DNA of 64,000 nt, taken from positions 1-64,000 of the forward strand of contig RDXY01000003.1 of NCBI GenBank assembly GCA_004293045.1, given 5' to 3'. Made by a program: the position numbers and the translations under genes. This document shows, piece after piece, positions 10,325-20,932 of the stretch; position 1 is the stretch's first letter; each line of letters starts with the position of its first letter. This DNA comes from Flavobacteriia bacterium. Its GTDB lineage: Bacteria; Bacteroidota; Bacteroidia; Flavobacteriales; Flavobacteriaceae. The notes under the pieces were generated by a model that saw only the letters and a list, made by a program, of their open reading frames with translations, searched no databases and had not been told where the DNA came from.

Positions 10325-12943
10325 TTATCTCATTTGGTTTTTTTCTGTTATTTCAAAAGATTGCGTCTCCTTCTTTCCGTTATTTTCTAATTCAATTGTA
10401 TATTTTCCCGCTGGTAAATAGTATTTTTTATTGTCCGATAGTTTTATTTTTATTTTACTATCTTTCTTTTCCATTGCGGTTTTTGTTTTTTCGGCAATAC
10501 TTAAATCATAATCAACTTTAAGCATCCCATTTTCTGATTTATTTTGACGATTAAAGACCACAATTCCATCTTTATTTTTTATAGTTAAAGTCGTATTTGA
10601 AAGTTCTTTTACATAATACCAAATTAAGACATTTGGGACGTTTTCAGTTCCCCAAGCAGCACGCTTATTTCCCCAATTTTTAGAAAATGGAATGTTTTTT
10701 ATTGGAAATAATGCCAGGCCGTTTGCCTTTGTTTGTTGATTAATTTGTTGAATGTTCGAAAGATTTACCTTATACAATGAACGACCATGAGTGGCTACAA
10801 TTAAATCTTTTTCTCTTTTTTGAATGACCAAATCATGTACGGCAACATTTGGAATATCTGATGAAAATTCTTGCCAATTCATTCCTTTATCCATAGAAAT
10901 AAATAACCCATTATCTGTACCTAAATATAGAATATTTTCATCTTCAGAATCTTCAAGAATCACATTCGCAGCATTCTGATGAACATTTTCGGTTAGCAAT
11001 GTCCAATTCGCACCTAAATCTTCAGAAACGTAGGCATATGTGGTGAAATTATCATTTCTGTATCCGTTTAAAGTAACATAAATTCTATCGGATTTAAACG
11101 TTGAAAATCGCACACGAGACACCCATAAATTTTGTGGTAAACTACTTGAAATTTTTATCCAATTTTCGCCACTATCTTTTGTTACATAAATATTTCCATC
11201 GTCGGTTCCGACAACTAATTTCCCAAATTTAAATTTACTTTCGGCTATAGAAGTTATTGTTCCAAAGGGCACATTACCTTCCGTTTTTCCATTAGTTAAA
11301 TCGGTAGAAATTTTTTCCCAATCTTCGCCTTGATTCATTGATCGAAATACATATTGTCCACCAAAATAAATAACATCTTGATTGTGCGGTGACAATAATA
11401 TGGGAGTTTGCCAATTAAATCGGTAGGCTTCCTCTTTTTTAGCTGCTTCTGGAGTTATCTGATTTTTTTTTCCAGAAATTCTATTAATTTTAGTATACTT
11501 TCCGAACTGGTATCCGGTGTAAACCAAATTATTTGTTCTAGTATCTATTTGAACTTGCATGCCATCTCCACCACTTAAAAATTCGTATGGGTATTTTCCA
11601 TCTTGCAACCATTCTACATTGTGCTCATAATTGTTTGGCCCTACCCAAACGCCATTATCTTGCAATCCACCATATACTTCATAATTCTCTTTATTGTCTA
11701 CATTTACACTATAAAATTGTCCAACCGCTTGGTTGTTGCATTTTATCCAATGTTTTCCGTTATCGTATGTAATATTCACCCCTCCATCATTTCCATTTAT
11801 TACATGATTTGGGTTTTTTGGATTCACCCAACAAACGTGATGATCCGCATGAACGTTTTCTTTACTGATTGCTTCAAATGATTTTCCTCCATCATTAGAA
11901 AACAATAAGGGAACTGCAGAAATATAAATGCTGTTTTCATTGGATTCATCTACAGTAATATCTGCAAAATAATATCCGTAAGAATAAAAAGCGTCATCAA
12001 TAAATGCCTCATGCGTTTTTTTCCAAGTTTTTCCCGAATCTGTTGTTTTATAAATTTCAGCGCCAATTACTTCTTCTTCAATTAAAGCCGCATTAGCATC
12101 TTTAGGCTTTTTATCTGACGCATTTGGTCGTAAATTCTGATTGTCAACAATGGCGTAGGTACTATTTTCATTAAAAGAAGTTAATCCAATTCTACCTATT
12201 CCACTATTAGATGGGAAACCAGAATTATCACTTATTTTTTTCCAAGTAGTCCCAGCATCTTCACTTTTATAAATACCTGAATGGGTTCCATTTCCTTTAA
12301 AATTATATGCTTTACGTTCGCGTTCCCATGCTGCAGCAAACATAATTTTTGGATTATTTGGCGCGAAACTAATATCTACAATACCTGTTTCATCGTTGAT
12401 GTATAAAGTTTTTGTCCAATTTTTTCCTCCGTTTGTGGTTTTAAAAACGCCCCGTTCTTCATTTTTGGAATACAAATGTCCTAAAACACCTACTACAATT
12501 TCATTGGAATCATTAGGGTTTATCCAAATTTTAGAAATATGATGACTATCGGGTAAACCAATATTTGACCATGTTTTGCCTTTATCTGTAGATTTCAATA
12601 CCCCAATTCCAGCATAAGATGAACGAGAAGAATTTACTTCACCAGTTCCTACCAAAATCAATCCTGAATTCCAATCTACGGCAACACAGCCAATATTTTG
12701 AGTTGGTGCAGTATCCATAACAGGTTCAAAACTGGTTCCGTTATTATTAGTATGCCACAAACCACCAGATGCATAGGCCGCATAAAACTCAGATGGGTTT
12801 TGAGGATTGACAGCCAAATCTACTACTCTACCACTCATTATTGTGGGTCCAATATTCTGAAAAGCAACGGATTTAAAATTATTGTCTTGAGACAACGAAA
12901 GGGTTGTATAAAGAATAGAAATTAAAAATATAACTTTTTTCAT
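10325..12943 (-). CDS. VPS10/sortilin-like BNR-repeat secreted protein
   Basis: Signal peptide; repeated STDKGKTW / TTNGGKNW / SEDAGTTW / DSGENW BNR Asp-box motifs. Confidence 0.85.
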   Translation of the reverse strand: MKKVIFLISILYTTLSLSQDNNFKSVAFQNIGPTIMSGRVVDLAVNPQNPSEFYAAYASGGLWHTNNNGTSFEPVMDTAPTQNIGCVAVDWNSGLILVGTGEVNSSRSSYAGIGVLKSTDKGKTWSNIGLPDSHHISKIWINPNDSNEIVVGVLGHLYSKNEERGVFKTTNGGKNWTKTLYINDETGIVDISFAPNNPKIMFAAAWERERKAYNFKGNGTHSGIYKSEDAGTTWKKISDNSGFPSNSGIGRIGLTSFNENSTYAIVDNQNLRPNASDKKPKDANAALIEEEVIGAEIYKTTDSGKTWKKTHEAFIDDAFYSYGYYFADITVDESNENSIYISAVPLLFSNDGGKSFEAISKENVHADHHVCWVNPKNPNHVINGNDGGVNITYDNGKHWIKCNNQAVGQFYSVNVDNKENYEVYGGLQDNGVWVGPNNYEHNVEWLQDGKYPYEFLSGGDGMQVQIDTRTNNLVYTGYQFGKYTKINRISGKKNQITPEAAKKEEAYRFNWQTPILLSPHNQDVIYFGGQYVFRSMNQGEDWEKISTDLTNGKTEGNVPFGTITSIAESKFKFGKLVVGTDDGNIYVTKDSGENWIKISSSLPQNLWVSRVRFSTFKSDRIYVTLNGYRNDNFTTYAYVSEDLGANWTLLTENVHQNAANVILEDSEDENILYLGTDNGLFISMDKGMNWQEFSSDIPNVAVHDLVIQKREKDLIVATHGRSLYKVNLSNIQQINQQTKANGLALFPIKNIPFSKNWGNKRAAWGTENVPNVLIWYYVKELSNTTLTIKNKDGIVVFNRQNKSENGMLKVDYDLSIAEKTKTAMEKKDSKIKIKLSDNKKYYLPAGKYTIELENNGKKETQSFEITEKNQMR

Positions 12944-13042
12944 TTTAACATAATTTGATTGGCTTCAAAATTAATAGAATTATTTGACAACTATTTGTTT
13001 GAAAGTTATTATTTTTGGGAACTTTACTAACATTTTAAAAAA

Positions 13043-14335
13043 ATGAAATATTTACCAATTAATCGAGAACTTTTTATTAAAAATCGTAACAACTTTATGG
13101 CACAAATGAAGCCAAACGGAGTTGCTGTTTTTAATTCTAATGATATTTATCCTGTTTCTGCAGATAGTACGTTGCCATTTGCTCAACATCGCGATATTTT
13201 TTACTTATCAGGTGTAGATCAGGAAGAAAGTATTTTATTACTATTTCCTGACGCACCATATGAACATTTAAAAGAAGTTTTGTTTTTAAAAGAAACGAAC
13301 GAGCACATAGCCATTTGGGAAGGCGAAAAACTAACTAAAGAACGTGCTTTTGAAGTAGCGGGAATCAAATCGGTATATTGGTTGCAAGAGTTTCATAAAG
13401 TGTTAAAAGAAGTGATGATGTATGCCGATACGATGTACATAAACACCAATGAACATTATAGAGCGGCCGTAGAAACAGAAACTCGTGAAGACCGTTTTAT
13501 CAAATGGTGGAAAAACGAATATCCTGCGCATAAAGTAGAAAAATCAAATCCAATTTTACAACGTTTACGTTCCGTAAAAGACCAAATTGAATTAGATTTA
13601 ATTCAAAATGCGTGTAATATCACAGAAAAAGGAGTGCGAAGAGTATTAAACTTCGTAAAACCTGGTGTAACCGAGTATGAGATAGAAGCGGAATTGGCAC
13701 ACGAATTTTTACGTAATCGTTCGAAAGGTTTTGCTTACACACCAATTATTGCTTCAGGAAACAATGCAAATGTCTTACATTATATAGAAAACAACCAAGT
13801 TTGTAATGCTGGCGATTTGATTTTATTAGATGTTGGTGCAGAATATGCGAATTATTCTTCCGATTTAACGCGTGTGATTCCAGTTTCTGGGAAATTTACT
13901 GACAGACAAAAAGCGGTTTACAACGCCGTTTTAAATGTAAAAAACGAAGCTACAAAAATGTTGTTACCTGGAACGTTATGGAAATCATATCACATAGAAG
14001 TTGGTAAAATAATGACTTCAGAATTATTAGGTTTGGGCTTAATTACAAAAGCGGATGTACAGAATGAAAATCTGGAATGGCCCGCGTATAAAAAATATTT
14101 CATGCACGGAACGTCACACCATTTAGGTTTAGATACGCACGATTATGGTTTACTACATGAACCCATGCAAGCCAATATGGTTTTCACTGTAGAGCCAGGA
14201 ATTTATATTCCCGCAGAAGGTTTTGGAATACGTTTAGAAGATGATGTGGTGATTCAACCAAAAGGAGAACCTTTCAACTTAATGAAAAACATTCCTATTG
14301 AAGCGGATGAAATTGAATCGATAATGAATGCTTAG
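13043..14335 (+). CDS. pepP: Xaa-Pro aminopeptidase (M24B)
   Basis: LLDVGAEYANYSSDLTRVIPVSGKFT, HGTSHHLGLDTHDYG, VFTVEPGIYI metal-binding motifs. Confidence 0.93.
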   Translation: MKYLPINRELFIKNRNNFMAQMKPNGVAVFNSNDIYPVSADSTLPFAQHRDIFYLSGVDQEESILLLFPDAPYEHLKEVLFLKETNEHIAIWEGEKLTKERAFEVAGIKSVYWLQEFHKVLKEVMMYADTMYINTNEHYRAAVETETREDRFIKWWKNEYPAHKVEKSNPILQRLRSVKDQIELDLIQNACNITEKGVRRVLNFVKPGVTEYEIEAELAHEFLRNRSKGFAYTPIIASGNNANVLHYIENNQVCNAGDLILLDVGAEYANYSSDLTRVIPVSGKFTDRQKAVYNAVLNVKNEATKMLLPGTLWKSYHIEVGKIMTSELLGLGLITKADVQNENLEWPAYKKYFMHGTSHHLGLDTHDYGLLHEPMQANMVFTVEPGIYIPAEGFGIRLEDDVVIQPKGEPFNLMKNIPIEADEIESIMNA

Positions 14336-14339
14336 TTTA

Positions 14340-14371
14340 GAAAAAAGAGAATAGAGTAAAGAAAATAGACG
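14340..14371 (+). repeat. Heptamer array GAAAAAA-GAGAATA-GAGTAAA-GAAAATA
   Basis: G-anchored 7-bp period directly after the pepP stop. Confidence 0.6.
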
Positions 14372-14399
14372 GTTTACGAAAGTGAACCGTTTTTTTTGA
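14369..14399 (+). terminator. Intrinsic terminator of pepP
   Basis: acggtttacGAAAgtgaaccgttttttttga: 9-bp stem with one G-U pair, GAAA loop, T8 tail. Confidence 0.8.
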
Positions 14400-14410
14400 A
14401 CACAAAAAAC

Positions 14411-14442
14411 TTTGTGAGCTTTGCGTTTAAATTCTACATTTG
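14411..14442 (+). promoter_or_regulatory. Predicted promoter TTTG-N20-TACATTTG
   Basis: Matches the Bacteroidota -33/-7 consensus; the ATG at 14448 lies 5 nt after the -7 box. Confidence 0.65.
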
Positions 14443-14447
14443 TATGT

Positions 14448-15227
14448 ATGAAAACCACGAACTTCAAAAATACTAAAATCAGTTATAGCGACCAAGGAAA
14501 AGGCAATGCGGTTATATTGTTACACGGTTTTTTGGAAAACAGTACCATGTGGAACTATTTGGCGCCTGTTTTAGCTAAAAAAAACAGAGTGATTTGTATT
14601 GATTTATTAGGGCACGGGCAAACCGATTGTTTAGGATACATTCATAGTATGGAAGACATGGCGGATGCTGTTCATCAAGTAATAGCTGAATTAAAAATCA
14701 GGAAAGCGGTTTTTGTGGGGCATTCTATGGGAGGTTATGCTGCTTTGGCTGTTGCCGAATTGTACCCAGAATTCATGAAAGGTTTAGTATTATTAAATTC
14801 GACTTCTCGTGCGGATAGTGACGAACGTATTGCTAGTAGAAACCGAGCTATAAAAGCAGTGAAACAAAATTATGTGGCTGCTGTTAGAATGAGTATTGCC
14901 AATTTATTTTCAGAGGAAAACAGAACAATACTTTCGAAACAAATTGAATGGGTTCGGGAAGAAGCACTGCAAACACCGTTACAAGGAATAATTGCTGCTC
15001 AAGAAGGCATGAAATTAAGAAAAGACCGAGAAGTAATTTTACATTTTGCAACCTATCCCATTGTATTAATTTTAGGAAAAAAAGACCCTGTTTTAAATTA
15101 TGAAGAAAATGTAGAACAAATTGAAGGCACAAATGTAAAACTAATAACTTTCAACGACGGACATATGAGTCACCTAGAAAACCAAGCGGAGTTGGAAAAA
15201 GTTATGGTTGGGTTTTTGAAGGGTTAA
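14448..15227 (+). CDS. Alpha/beta hydrolase
   Basis: VILLHGFLENSTMWN, GHSMGGYAALA nucleophile elbow, C-terminal NDGHMSHLE His. Start at 14448 because 14421 lies inside the predicted promoter. Confidence 0.88.
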   Translation: MKTTNFKNTKISYSDQGKGNAVILLHGFLENSTMWNYLAPVLAKKNRVICIDLLGHGQTDCLGYIHSMEDMADAVHQVIAELKIRKAVFVGHSMGGYAALAVAELYPEFMKGLVLLNSTSRADSDERIASRNRAIKAVKQNYVAAVRMSIANLFSEENRTILSKQIEWVREEALQTPLQGIIAAQEGMKLRKDREVILHFATYPIVLILGKKDPVLNYEENVEQIEGTNVKLITFNDGHMSHLENQAELEKVMVGFLKG

Positions 15228-15330
15228 TCCCAAAGCACACAAAGATTTAGCAAGTCTCCCAAAACTTTAAAAAGACAAATAAAAAACCTTCGCGATTTTC
15301 GTGTATTACTTTATGTTTTTGTGACAAAAA

Positions 15331-18126
15331 TTATTGAATTACTTCTTTAAAAGAAATCTCAGGATTTAAAATTTCTTGAATTAATATTACCAATTCTTCT
15401 TTAAAATTTTCTAAAAATTCAGTTGTAATTACTGTTTCACCAACTACACCTCTGCCTTTACCAAAGGTAAAAGGTAAAAATCCAGCTTTCATGTTCTTAA
15501 AAGAAAAAATTCCGACTTCCACATTATAATTTCCTTTTAAAGGATTTTCTTGGAACATGAATGCATAACACAATAATTGAATAATTTTATCATTAGCTAA
15601 ATCAAGAGTTAAACCTTGAAATGTATCTATTTTAAGTTTATTGCCTTCAACTTTTCCAGTTTTATAATCGAGGATACGAATGGTGTTATTTCGCAATTCT
15701 ATTCTGTCTACTTTCCCTGAAATTTTAACGGGATAAGGTAAATTAGGATGTTCAAATATGGTTTCGTGTGGTTTTTCTAAAGACAATATAAATACTTCAT
15801 CTCCACTTTCAATATTATGTTTTTCTTGAATTAAAAAATTATAAATATTTCGTTTGGCCACTTCAAAAGCTATTAAATTTTTGCCTTTTTTGATGTCGCC
15901 TTCTTTATAAACTTCTTTAAATTTTTCTAAAGTAATGGCTTCTATATTTTGTATCATCACCTCAATATCTGAAACTTGTATTTGGACATTAGTGCCTTCA
16001 AAAGGAGCATACATTTTCTCTAATACTTCATGAATAATGGTTCCTAAAGTATTAGCCGCCACATTTTCTTCTACCTCATCATTTTCACGAACGCCTAAAA
16101 TTCGTTGGTAATAAAACTGGATTGGATTTCGTAAATAATTCGTTAAAGCTGAAGGCGAAAACCCTTTTATAGTTGCAATTTCAATTAATCTATCTAAAAT
16201 AGGTTGTGTTTTTATAACCTCCATCGGTTGATAAATTGTATCGGGTTTAATTGCATTATAAAAAACCTTTTTAAAAGTATGATTTGGTAAATGTTCAATC
16301 TCTAATTGTGTAATAAATCGGCTCTTTTCTCCTGCATCAATACCTTCAGAATGGGTATTATAAAGTAAATAAATATTTTTTGCCCGTTGTAATAAACGAT
16401 AAAAATGATACGTAAAGATGGCATCACGTTCTTTATATGTTGGCAGTCCTTTCTCTAATTTTACATCATGTGGAATAAAAGAATTGTTCGATTTTCCACC
16501 TGGCAATTTACCTTCATTTAGCGAAGTAATAATTACATTTTCGAAATCCAAAACACGACTTTCTAAAATCCCCATAATTTGTAGCCCTTTGAGTGGTTCG
16601 CCTTCAAAAGAAACCTGAGCTTGGTCAATAACTTGCTTATAAATGGTAAATAAAATCTCTAAATTTTCAATTTTTTTATACGATTCATAATAATTTATAA
16701 TTTTTAAAATAACATTATATATTGAAAAAACAAATGCTTTAGCAACTTGATCTTGCTCGTTTTGATTACTTAAATGCGATTTAATATAAATCAGAATGGC
16801 TTTTAATTTCTCTAAAATTTCAGTTATGGATTCATTCCAATCGAAAAACAAATGATGCACTAATTCATTATTTGATAAATCGTATTTAGAAAATAATTCT
16901 CCTAGTCGATTACTGGTAATAAAAGTTAAATTAGAATTTTTAATAATTTTAACTACTTCATTAGCCTGAATACTTGAAACAATTAATGGATTATTTAATA
17001 TTTCTAATACTTCTTTATAGTAAAATACACTTTGTTTTTTATTTCTATTTTGCGCATTTAAATGCAATTGAAATAATTTGTAAATTAGTATTTGAGCTGG
17101 ATTGTTTTTACTCGGATACCCCATTGTAATATTTAAATTTTCAACCTCAACAGGTAAAGCATTTAAAATAGGTAGTAAGATATTTTCTTCGCTTAATATA
17201 AGTGCCGTTTGTTCTAATGATTTGTTTTCAAATACGATTTTTTCTATAATTTTTCCAGCAATTTTTGCTTGTCCAATAGATTTAGGCGTACCGATTACTT
17301 CAATATTTTTATCCTTTGAAAATGAGTTGGTAATCCAATTAAAAGGTTGTGTTTCAAAATATTTCCAAGATTTTTTTATTCGACGTAAAAACAAACCCGC
17401 ATCATGAAATTCGTCTTTTAAGAAAACAGCATCAACGTCCCAATACACAGTTGCTTTTTTGGTTTCCAACAAGCATTTAATTATAGTTTCTTCCGCTGCA
17501 TTTAAAGCATTAAAACCAGCAAACACATAAGTTTCGTCTTGAATTTTTTCAGAAAAAGCCAAACAATTTTCAGCTGATTTTCTATATAACAACCCTTGAT
17601 ATCCTACTTTTTTATTTAATAAATGGGTTGTAAATGCTTCATAGTAGAAAGGCATTAATTTCCAAAATTCTAAATGGTTTTCAATTAATTTAGATTGGTT
17701 ATTTACATTTGGTGTCCAGTGTTTAATACGTTCAATATCTAATAAATAGGAGAAAATTTCATTCTGATTGATTAAATACCTGTCAATTTCATTAAAATCT
17801 TGAATTAAAGTAACCGCCCAACTTGAAAATTTTTCAAAATCTTGTTGTTTTAATTTTTCGGTATTATTTAAATAAACCATATAAAACTCAAACAAAAGCT
17901 CAATATTATCAAGTGTCCTTAATTGAGCAATTTCCTCAATAAGCATTTCAATACTTACTATTTTGGGTGCTAAAAAAGTATCTGAAGATTGTTTTTTTAA
18001 TTCTTCTATTAAAAAAATTTTAGCGCGCTTGTTCGGTAATACAATTTTGGTTTGGTGTAACGAAGCAGAGTGATTACTTAATAACTCTTTTGCTAATTTA
18101 GATAAAAATGATGCCTCCATGGCCAT
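15331..18126 (-). CDS. PD-(D/E)XK nuclease family protein (AddB-like)
   Basis: C-terminal GKVDRIELRNNTIRILDYKTGKVEG RecB-type nuclease motif; inactivated-helicase-like N-terminal half; paired with a UvrD/AddA-like gene upstream. Confidence 0.85.
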   Translation of the reverse strand: MAMEASFLSKLAKELLSNHSASLHQTKIVLPNKRAKIFLIEELKKQSSDTFLAPKIVSIEMLIEEIAQLRTLDNIELLFEFYMVYLNNTEKLKQQDFEKFSSWAVTLIQDFNEIDRYLINQNEIFSYLLDIERIKHWTPNVNNQSKLIENHLEFWKLMPFYYEAFTTHLLNKKVGYQGLLYRKSAENCLAFSEKIQDETYVFAGFNALNAAEETIIKCLLETKKATVYWDVDAVFLKDEFHDAGLFLRRIKKSWKYFETQPFNWITNSFSKDKNIEVIGTPKSIGQAKIAGKIIEKIVFENKSLEQTALILSEENILLPILNALPVEVENLNITMGYPSKNNPAQILIYKLFQLHLNAQNRNKKQSVFYYKEVLEILNNPLIVSSIQANEVVKIIKNSNLTFITSNRLGELFSKYDLSNNELVHHLFFDWNESITEILEKLKAILIYIKSHLSNQNEQDQVAKAFVFSIYNVILKIINYYESYKKIENLEILFTIYKQVIDQAQVSFEGEPLKGLQIMGILESRVLDFENVIITSLNEGKLPGGKSNNSFIPHDVKLEKGLPTYKERDAIFTYHFYRLLQRAKNIYLLYNTHSEGIDAGEKSRFITQLEIEHLPNHTFKKVFYNAIKPDTIYQPMEVIKTQPILDRLIEIATIKGFSPSALTNYLRNPIQFYYQRILGVRENDEVEENVAANTLGTIIHEVLEKMYAPFEGTNVQIQVSDIEVMIQNIEAITLEKFKEVYKEGDIKKGKNLIAFEVAKRNIYNFLIQEKHNIESGDEVFILSLEKPHETIFEHPNLPYPVKISGKVDRIELRNNTIRILDYKTGKVEGNKLKIDTFQGLTLDLANDKIIQLLCYAFMFQENPLKGNYNVEVGIFSFKNMKAGFLPFTFGKGRGVVGETVITTEFLENFKEELVILIQEILNPEISFKEVIQ

Positions 18127-18130
18127 AAAG

Positions 18131-18166
18131 ATAAAAAAAAGGTCTCAATAAATTGAGACCTTTTTA
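18131..18166 (-). terminator. Intrinsic terminator downstream of the OmpA-family gene
   Basis: aaaaaaaaggtctcaataaattgagaccttttt; minus-strand reading gives GGTCTCAAT...ATTGAGACC then a T tract. Confidence 0.85.
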
Positions 18167-18185
18167 AAATATTATGAGAGAAAAA

Positions 18186-19589
18186 TTATTTTACTAATTT
18201 TACTTCTACTCTTCTGTTTTGTGCTTTTCCAGCTTTAGTTGCGTTAGTTGCAACTGGCTTAGCTTCACCAAAACCTTCAGATGTTAATCTGTCAGCAGCA
18301 ATACCATTATCAATTAAGAATGATCTTACAGCAGCAGCTCTAGTTTGAGATAAAACCAAATTTGCAGCATCTTTACCATCAGAATCTGTATGTCCTTCTA
18401 AAGCAAATTTAGCTGTTGGATATTCTTTTAAAATAGCAACAATTGCTTGTAATACTGGGTATGTTTGTTTTTGGAAAGATGATTTAGCAGTATCAAATAA
18501 GATTGTTTTTGCATAATCATTTAACTTTTTCATTGTGTCTTCAGATACTTCTGGACATCCATTATTTGCAACAGTTCCTGCTACAGTTGGACATTTGTCA
18601 TCTTTATCTAGAACTTTATCTCCATCAGTATCAGGCCATGGACATCCGCTGTTAGCTTTTTCCCCTTTTACAGTAGGACATTTATCGTTTTGATCAGCAA
18701 TTCCATCACCATCAGCGTCAGGACAACCTTTTAAAACAGGTAAACCTGCAACATCGATACAAGCATCATCTTTATCAGCAACAGTATCACCATCTTGATC
18801 AGGACATCCATTCATTTCTGGAGTACCAGCTACTTCTGGACAAGCATCAGCTGAATCTTGAATACCATCTAAATCAGTATCAGGACAACCTTTGAATGCT
18901 GCTAAACCTTTAACTTCTGGACAAGCATCTTCTGCATCAATAATACCATCATCATCACTATCTTTAGCTCCGAATTGGAATTTTAAACCAGCTTGGTGAA
19001 AAATATGTGTTGGAACGTCTAAATTAGAAACTCTACTATCATCAAATCCATATTTTAAAGTTGATCCTAAAGTTAATGCTATGTTTTTAGCAAACCATAA
19101 GTTCAATCCCCAACCAGCATTAACAGTTCCAGCAGAAGCGTCACCAAAAAAAGTATAACCTCCACCTAAATTTAAAGTTGGATCAAACCATTTTGATTTC
19201 AATAAACTTTTAAAACTGTATGTAATTGCTGCGTCAACTCCATAGTAATCTAAATCACCTGGATTAGTAACTACATAATTGTTTTTTGTTTCGGGCGTAT
19301 GTGTCGCCCATTTTGTAATTTTGTTAAAGGAACCTGTTAAACCAAAACTGAAGTTATCTCCAACGTTTTTAGCTACGCTTACATAAGATACTGTAGGTGA
19401 AATATTAAAGTTTTCACTTACATTATACATTTGTTCAAATCTAAGGTGGTCATTTCCTTTCATGCTAATCTTAGTATCAATGGCATTTGCTCCAAATGAT
19501 ACTGCCCATGGGTTTGTGCTGTCTTGAGCATTAGCTGCAAATCCAGCTAATAATAACGCCCCAGCAAATAGTTTGTTAAGATGTTTCAT
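18186..19589 (-). CDS. OmpA family outer-membrane protein with thrombospondin type 3 repeats
   Basis: Signal peptide, beta-barrel N-terminal half, five DxDxDGxxDxxDxCP repeats, C-terminal OmpA domain ([30 protein letters not shown]). Confidence 0.93.
   Translation of the reverse strand: MKHLNKLFAGALLLAGFAANAQDSTNPWAVSFGANAIDTKISMKGNDHLRFEQMYNVSENFNISPTVSYVSVAKNVGDNFSFGLTGSFNKITKWATHTPETKNNYVVTNPGDLDYYGVDAAITYSFKSLLKSKWFDPTLNLGGGYTFFGDASAGTVNAGWGLNLWFAKNIALTLGSTLKYGFDDSRVSNLDVPTHIFHQAGLKFQFGAKDSDDDGIIDAEDACPEVKGLAAFKGCPDTDLDGIQDSADACPEVAGTPEMNGCPDQDGDTVADKDDACIDVAGLPVLKGCPDADGDGIADQNDKCPTVKGEKANSGCPWPDTDGDKVLDKDDKCPTVAGTVANNGCPEVSEDTMKKLNDYAKTILFDTAKSSFQKQTYPVLQAIVAILKEYPTAKFALEGHTDSDGKDAANLVLSQTRAAAVRSFLIDNGIAADRLTSEGFGEAKPVATNATKAGKAQNRRVEVKLVK
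18545..18966 (-). repeat. Coding tandem repeats (TSP type 3, Ca-binding)
   Basis: [68 protein letters not shown]... Confidence 0.85.
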
Positions 19590-19704
19590 ACTTTTTATTT
19601 AATTTAATTACAATGCGTTATAATAAGAACAAAAGTAATGTGTTTTTTGTAATTCACAAAACTTTTACGCCAATTTTCTTAATTAAAAGTTAAGCACTAT
19701 TAAT

Positions 19705-20898
19705 TTACTGAATAATATTTAATTTTTTGGCAACACTTTCAAATGCTGAAATGGCTTTATCTAAGTGTTCTTTTGTATGTGCAGCAGATAATTGTACTCT
19801 AATTCTAGCTTTATTTTTGGGAACAACGGGATAAAAGAATCCAATAACATAAATACCTAATTTTAATAACTCATCTGCCATTTCTTGAGATAATTTTGCG
19901 TCATACAACATAACGGGTACAATTGCAGAATCTCCATCAATGAAATCCAAACCAGCTTTTCGGATGCCTTCTTTAAAATAATTAGTATTCCATTCTAATT
20001 GATCTCGTAAGGTGGTGTCTTTTTTTAATAATTCAAAAACTTTTAAAGAAGCACCAACAATTGACGGTGCCAATGAATTAGAAAATAAATAAGGACGTGA
20101 ACGTTGACGTAAAATTTCAATCACTTCTTTTTTAGCAGTCGTATAACCACCCATAGCCCCGCCCAAAGCTTTACCTAAAGTTCCAGTTATAATATCTACA
20201 CGACCCATAACGTTTTTTGCTTCAAGCGTACCTTTACCTGTTGCGCCTATAAAACCTGCAGCATGACATTCATCTACCATTACTAGTGCATCATATTTAT
20301 CAGCTAAATCGCAAATTTTATCTAATGGTGCTACAAGTCCGTCCATAGAAAAAACCCCGTCTGTAACAATCAACTTAAAACGATGTCCTGCTTCTGTAGC
20401 TTTTATCAATTGTTCTTCCAATTCTTGCATGTTAGAATTTTCATAACGATAACGTGCTGCTTTACACAAACGTACCCCATCTATAATAGAAGCGTGATTT
20501 AAACTATCGGAAATAATACAATCTTCTTCTCCTAATAAAGGTTCAAAAACACCGCCATTGGCATCGAAAGCTGCTGCATACAAAATCGTATCCTCTGTTC
20601 CATAAAAATCGGCTATTTCTGCTTCTAATTGTTTATGAATATCTTGGGTTCCACAAATGAAACGAACAGATGACATTCCGAAGCCATGAGAATCTAAGGC
20701 ATCTTTTGCCGCTTGAACCACTTCAGGATGTGATGAAAGACCTAAATAATTATTGGCACAAAAATTTAAAACCGTTTCACCGTTTACAACTATTTCTGCT
20801 CCTTGTGGTGAAGTGATAATGCGCTCTTTTTTATATAATCCGTTTTGTTGAATTGTATGTAATTCGTTTTGTAAGTGGGCTTGAATTTTTCCGTACAT
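19705..20898 (-). CDS. kbl: Glycine C-acetyltransferase (2-amino-3-ketobutyrate CoA ligase)
   Basis: [67 protein letters not shown]. Confidence 0.95.
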   Translation of the reverse strand: MYGKIQAHLQNELHTIQQNGLYKKERIITSPQGAEIVVNGETVLNFCANNYLGLSSHPEVVQAAKDALDSHGFGMSSVRFICGTQDIHKQLEAEIADFYGTEDTILYAAAFDANGGVFEPLLGEEDCIISDSLNHASIIDGVRLCKAARYRYENSNMQELEEQLIKATEAGHRFKLIVTDGVFSMDGLVAPLDKICDLADKYDALVMVDECHAAGFIGATGKGTLEAKNVMGRVDIITGTLGKALGGAMGGYTTAKKEVIEILRQRSRPYLFSNSLAPSIVGASLKVFELLKKDTTLRDQLEWNTNYFKEGIRKAGLDFIDGDSAIVPVMLYDAKLSQEMADELLKLGIYVIGFFYPVVPKNKARIRVQLSAAHTKEHLDKAISAFESVAKKLNIIQ

Positions 20899-20932
20899 TT
20901 TTTTATTGTTTATGGTTGGATGCTATAATTTT

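Noticed and set aside
14279-14467. 62-aa minus-strand ORF over the pepP terminator and hydrolase promoter
   Set aside because: Translation (LFSLLYSLFSKL) is just the heptamer array read in reverse; overlaps regulatory DNA.
18545-18966. Regular repeats, considered as CRISPR or non-coding tandem repeat
   Set aside because: They are in-frame TSP type 3 Ca-binding protein repeats within an OmpA-family CDS.
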